The position numbers and the translations under genes were made by a program. Positions 61,107 to 64,000 of a stretch of DNA of 64,000 nucleotides are shown piece by piece (positions within the stretch are counted from its first letter, which is position 1; each line of letters starts with the position of its first letter). The notes under the pieces were generated by a model that was not told the origin of the DNA, made no database searches, and saw only the letters and a program-made list of their open reading frames with translations. This stretch comes from Lysobacter_F sp035645555 (GTDB lineage: Bacteria; Pseudomonadota; Gammaproteobacteria; Xanthomonadales; Xanthomonadaceae). Where the stretch lies: assembly GCA_035645555.1 (NCBI GenBank), contig DASQMI010000094.1, positions 37,639-101,638 of the forward strand. Direction: 5' to 3'.

Positions 61107-61574
61107 ATGGCGGAGGCGGCAGCGTCGGCACCGCCGGACGCGAACATCGAGGTGCGTCCCGCGGCGCCGGCGGATGCCGCCGCGGTCGCGCGCCTGCTGA
61201 CCACGCTCGGTTACCCGTGCGATCCGCGCGACGCCGCCGAGCGCATCCGCGCCGTGCAGGCCGATCCGCGCCAGCAGCTGCTGCTGGCCTGCGTCGACGG
61301 TGAAGGCGCCGGCCTGCTCGGGCTCGACGTGCTGTACTACCTGCCGCTCGGCGCGCCGACCTGCCGGATCACCGCGCTGGTGGTCGCCCCCGATGCCCAA
61401 CGCAACGGCATCGGCCGGCGCCTGGTGCGCGAGGCCGAACGCCGCGCGCGCCTGGCCGGCGCCAGCCGGCTCGAGCTGACCAGCGCCGCGCATCGCGCCG
61501 AAGCGCATGCGTTCTACCGCGCGCTCGGCTTCACCGAAGGCGCGCTGCGCTTCGTCAAGGCTTTGGGCGCCTGA
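61107..61574 (+). CDS. GNAT family N-acetyltransferase
   Basis: Short acetyltransferase of 155 residues. The acetyl-CoA motif is APDAQRNGIGRRLVREAER, followed by SRLELTSAAHRAEAHAFYRALGF. The ATG is three bases after the clp stop, so the genes share a message. Substrate unknown; the architecture is that of many amino-acid or toxin-resistance acetyltransferases. Confidence 0.9.
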   Translation: MAEAAASAPPDANIEVRPAAPADAAAVARLLTTLGYPCDPRDAAERIRAVQADPRQQLLLACVDGEGAGLLGLDVLYYLPLGAPTCRITALVVAPDAQRNGIGRRLVREAERRARLAGASRLELTSAAHRAEAHAFYRALGFTEGALRFVKALGA

Positions 61575-61590
61575 ACCCTAACGCGGCGTC

Positions 61591-62403
61591 GTGACGACGC
61601 CGTTCTGGCGCATCCGTTACAAGGCGCCGATCGCGAAACCGGACGAGCGGATGGATTGGCTGGGTCAGGATTTCCTGTTCTTCGTGCTGGTCGGGCTGCT
61701 GGCGCAGCTCATCGACGGCGCGCTCGGCATGGCGTACGGCCTGATCTCCTCGTCCGTGCTGCTGGCGATGGGCCTGCCGCCGGCGACCGTGTCGGCCAGC
61801 GTGCACACCGCCGAGGTGTTCACCAGCGGCGTGTCCGGGATCTCGCATGCCCTGCACCGCAACGTCGACCGCCGCCTGTTCCTGCGCCTGGCCGCGCCGG
61901 GTGTGGTCGGCGGCGTCGCCGGTGCCTACCTGCTGTCGCGCGTGCCGGGCGATGCGATCAAGCCGTACGTGCTGGGCTACCTGCTCCTGCTCGCGGTGGT
62001 GGTGCTGGCGCGCGCGATCCGCGGTCGCCACCGCGCCAAGCGCGAGATCCGCCACGTGCCCGCGCTCGGGCTGGTGGCGGGATTCCTCGATGCGATCGGT
62101 GGCGGCGGCTGGGGCGCGATGGCCACCTCCACCCTGCTCGCCAAGGGCGGCCAGGTGCGCACCACAGTCGGTTCGGTCAGTGCCGCCGAATTCGCGGTGA
62201 CGCTCGCCACCTCGCTCACGTTCCTGATCCACCTCGGCATCACCCACTGGGACGTGATCGCCGGGCTGCTGGTCGGCGGCGTGGTCGCCGCGCCGCTCGC
62301 CGCATGGCTGGTGAAGCGGGTGCCCGAGCGGCCGGCGCTCGGCGCGGTCGGCGCGCTCATCCTCGGCATCAGCGCCTACCAGCTGGCGCGCGTTTTCGCC
62401 TGA
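61591..62403 (+). CDS. TSUP family (TauE/SafE) membrane permease
   Basis: Polytopic membrane protein of about 270 residues, with the TSUP repeats GLLAQLIDGALGMAYGLISS and GLVAGFLDAIGGGGWGAMAT. The family exports sulfite, sulfoacetate or related anions. GTG 61591 gives an N-terminal extension of 20 residues; ATG 61651 (MDWLGQDFLFF) is an equally good start. It ends two bases before the convergent HAD gene. Confidence 0.9.
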   Translation: MTTPFWRIRYKAPIAKPDERMDWLGQDFLFFVLVGLLAQLIDGALGMAYGLISSSVLLAMGLPPATVSASVHTAEVFTSGVSGISHALHRNVDRRLFLRLAAPGVVGGVAGAYLLSRVPGDAIKPYVLGYLLLLAVVVLARAIRGRHRAKREIRHVPALGLVAGFLDAIGGGGWGAMATSTLLAKGGQVRTTVGSVSAAEFAVTLATSLTFLIHLGITHWDVIAGLLVGGVVAAPLAAWLVKRVPERPALGAVGALILGISAYQLARVFA

Positions 62404-62404
62404 C

Positions 62405-63136
62405 TCACGCCGGCGGCTCGCCGCCGCGGTCGGCGCAGCCCCAGTTGAGGATCGGGGTCCCGGTCGGCAGCACGCTGCGGAACAATTCCACCCGCTCGCG
62501 CTTCGGATTCACCACTACCGGCCGGCGCGCCGCCTGCAGCAGCGGCAGGTCCGCGGTGCTGTCGGAATAGGCGACCGCCACCTCGCCATCGAAGCCGGCC
62601 TCGCGCAGCATCGCCATCTTGGTCGCGTGGTGGCAGTGGCGGCGCGCGATCACTGCGCCGAGCCTCGGCCCGACCTGCGTGCCGACCACCGGCACGTCCT
62701 CGTGGGCGACGAACGCGAGGATCGCCCGCGCGAGCTCGGGCGGTGCGCCGGTGGCGATCACCACCCGGTCGCCCGCCTCGCGGTGGCGATGCAGCACGTC
62801 CAGCGCGAGCGGCAGCAGGCGCTGTCTGATCTGCTCGGTATGGCGCTCGACGTAGCGGTCGATCAGCTCGTCGAGGTCGCGGCGACGCTTCAGCCCGATC
62901 GTGCCGACCCAGACGAACGCCGAGATGCCGGCGCGGCGGGTCGGCAGGAACGCGATCAGCGGCGCGCACACCGGCGCGATCACCAGCGCGAGCAGGCGCC
63001 GCCACCAGGCGCGGCGGATCATCCACGCGAACAGGTGGCCGCCGGAGTCGCCGTCGTAGAGCGTGTGGTCGAAGTCGAACACCACCAGCGGCGCGTCCGC
63101 CGCCGCCTGCGGATAGCGCTTGCCGGCCAGGCTCAT
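62405..63136 (-). CDS. HAD-family phosphatase (HAD-IB, SerB-like)
   Basis: Phosphatase of 243 residues. Motif I is [12 protein letters not shown], motif [10 protein letters not shown], and motif [17 protein letters not shown]. The cap is a helical insertion rich in W and R ([18 protein letters not shown]), giving a membrane-near character. It overlaps the trpC stop by four bases. Similar proteins act on phosphoserine-like or lipid phosphates; substrate unknown. Confidence 0.88.
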   Translation of the reverse strand: MSLAGKRYPQAAADAPLVVFDFDHTLYDGDSGGHLFAWMIRRAWWRRLLALVIAPVCAPLIAFLPTRRAGISAFVWVGTIGLKRRRDLDELIDRYVERHTEQIRQRLLPLALDVLHRHREAGDRVVIATGAPPELARAILAFVAHEDVPVVGTQVGPRLGAVIARRHCHHATKMAMLREAGFDGEVAVAYSDSTADLPLLQAARRPVVVNPKRERVELFRSVLPTGTPILNWGCADRGGEPPA

Positions 63137-63924
63137 GGCGCGAGCAGCGTGCGCAGCGCAGCGCCCGGATCGGGCTGGCGCATCAGGCTTTCGCCGACCA
63201 GGAACGCGTGCACGCCGTGTGCGCGCATGCGCGCGACATCGTCGCGGCTGCCGATGCCGCTCTCGGTGACCAGGATGCGGTCCGGTGGGACCGCATCCTT
63301 CAGGCTAAGGGTGGTGTCGAGCGACACCTCGAACGTGCGCAGGTTGCGGTTGTTGACCCCGATCAGCGCGCAGTCGGTCTGCAGCGCGCGCTCCAGCTCG
63401 TCGATGTCGTGCACTTCGACCAGCACGTCCATGCCCAGCTCCATCGCCAACCCGGCGAGCTCGATCATCGGCCCGTCCTCGAGCGCGGCGACGATCAGCA
63501 GGATGCAGTCGGCGCCGATCAGCCGCGACTCGTACACCTGATACGGGTCGACGATGAAGTCCTTGCGCAGCGCCGGCAGCGAACATGCCGCACGCGCGGC
63601 GCCGAGGTGCAGGTTGCTGCCCTGGAAGAAGTCGACGTCGGTCAGCACCGACAGGCAGGCGGCGCCGGCGGCCTCGTAGCCGCGCGCGATCCCCGGCGGG
63701 TCGAAGTCCTTGCGGATCACGCCCTTCGACGGGCTGGCCTGCTTGATCTCGGCGATCACCGCCGCCTCGCCCGCGCGCAGGCGGCGTTCGATCGCCCCGA
63801 CGAAACCGCGCGTGGGCGGCTGGTGCGCGGCGCGCGCGCGCAGCTCGTCCAGCGGGCGGATGCGGCTGCGCTGCGCGACTTCCTCGCGCTTGCGGGCCAG
63901 GATGGTGGTGAGGATGTCGCTCAT
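63133..63924 (-). CDS. trpC: Indole-3-glycerol phosphate synthase
   Basis: TIM-barrel enzyme of tryptophan synthesis (263 residues). Landmarks: [66 protein letters not shown] and [15 protein letters not shown]. The ATG at 63924 lies 13 bases after the trpD stop. Confidence 0.98.
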   Translation of the reverse strand: MSDILTTILARKREEVAQRSRIRPLDELRARAAHQPPTRGFVGAIERRLRAGEAAVIAEIKQASPSKGVIRKDFDPPGIARGYEAAGAACLSVLTDVDFFQGSNLHLGAARAACSLPALRKDFIVDPYQVYESRLIGADCILLIVAALEDGPMIELAGLAMELGMDVLVEVHDIDELERALQTDCALIGVNNRNLRTFEVSLDTTLSLKDAVPPDRILVTESGIGSRDDVARMRAHGVHAFLVGESLMRQPDPGAALRTLLAP

Positions 63925-63937
63925 GGGCATGTCGATC

Positions 63938-64000
63938 TCAACGGCTCCCGGCCAGCGCGCGCGTGCACGCCACGAATTCGTCCAGCTTGGCACGCGCGGC
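63938..64000 (-). CDS. trpD: Anthranilate phosphoribosyltransferase, C-terminal end only
   Basis: The last 20 codons ([20 protein letters not shown], then TGA) are in the window. AARAKLDEF is the usual end of TrpD, and the position directly upstream of trpC supports it. The rest lies beyond the window edge. Confidence 0.8.
   Translation of the reverse strand, partial: AARAKLDEFVACTRALAGSR

Overview
The window looks like chromosomal DNA of a high-GC gammaproteobacterium of the Xanthomonadaceae/Lysobacteraceae (Xanthomonas, Stenotrophomonas, Lysobacter, Luteimonas and relatives). The evidence is a near-textbook Clp regulator, a type II secretion operon in the xpsE-F-G-H-I-J-K-L-M-N-D order known from Xanthomonas, and a polysaccharide locus lying between etfA and metB, which is where Xanthomonas keeps its variable LPS locus. 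Genus and species cannot be set by reading alone.

Layout. 1-4.3 kb: start of a ThrE-type exporter gene, a four-gene MCE/Mla-like lipid ABC transporter operon, and an AlkB-type dioxygenase. 4.4-16.4 kb: electron-transfer flavoprotein genes (ETF:quinone oxidoreductase, later etfB-etfA), mixed with a WbsX/RgpF-type polysaccharide protein, a metalloprotease with FG-GAP-like repeats, a 3-oxoacid CoA-transferase pair, an ATP-grasp enzyme and manC. 16.4-37.3 kb: a lower-GC surface-polysaccharide island, split by metB. It holds an ABC exporter (wzm, wzt), a second wzt with no wzm beside it, two sulfotransferase-coiled-coil proteins, several glycosyltransferases, two paralogous polytopic membrane proteins, a GtrA/GtrB-like pair, a methyltransferase, a PIG-L deacetylase, a GNAT protein and a PhyH-type dioxygenase. 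38-49.8 kb: a secreted acidic protein and the complete T2SS operon. 49.9-64 kb: mostly housekeeping genes (cbs, ydcH-like, an OmpA-like protein, pilU-like, maiA/fahA, tRNA-Gln, rpsI-rplM, glcF-like, coq7, speD, clp, GNAT, TSUP permease, HAD phosphatase, trpC, end of trpD).

Most interesting system. The island holds two paralogous modules, each ordered wzt - sulfotransferase/coiled coil - glycosyltransferase with a DPD motif - (other glycosyltransferases) - polytopic membrane protein. Both sulfotransferases have an N-terminal PAPS-binding domain, then exactly four 28-residue units (four heptads each) of coiled coil, then a basic aromatic tail. The repeat units of the two proteins do not resemble each other. 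Each gene overlaps the stop of a wzt whose product carries a C-terminal cargo-binding-like domain. This is the layout expected of a chain-terminating and length-measuring device like WbdD of E. coli O9a, but with a sulfotransferase in place of the kinase/methyltransferase. That is an inference from architecture and is not proven by the sequence.
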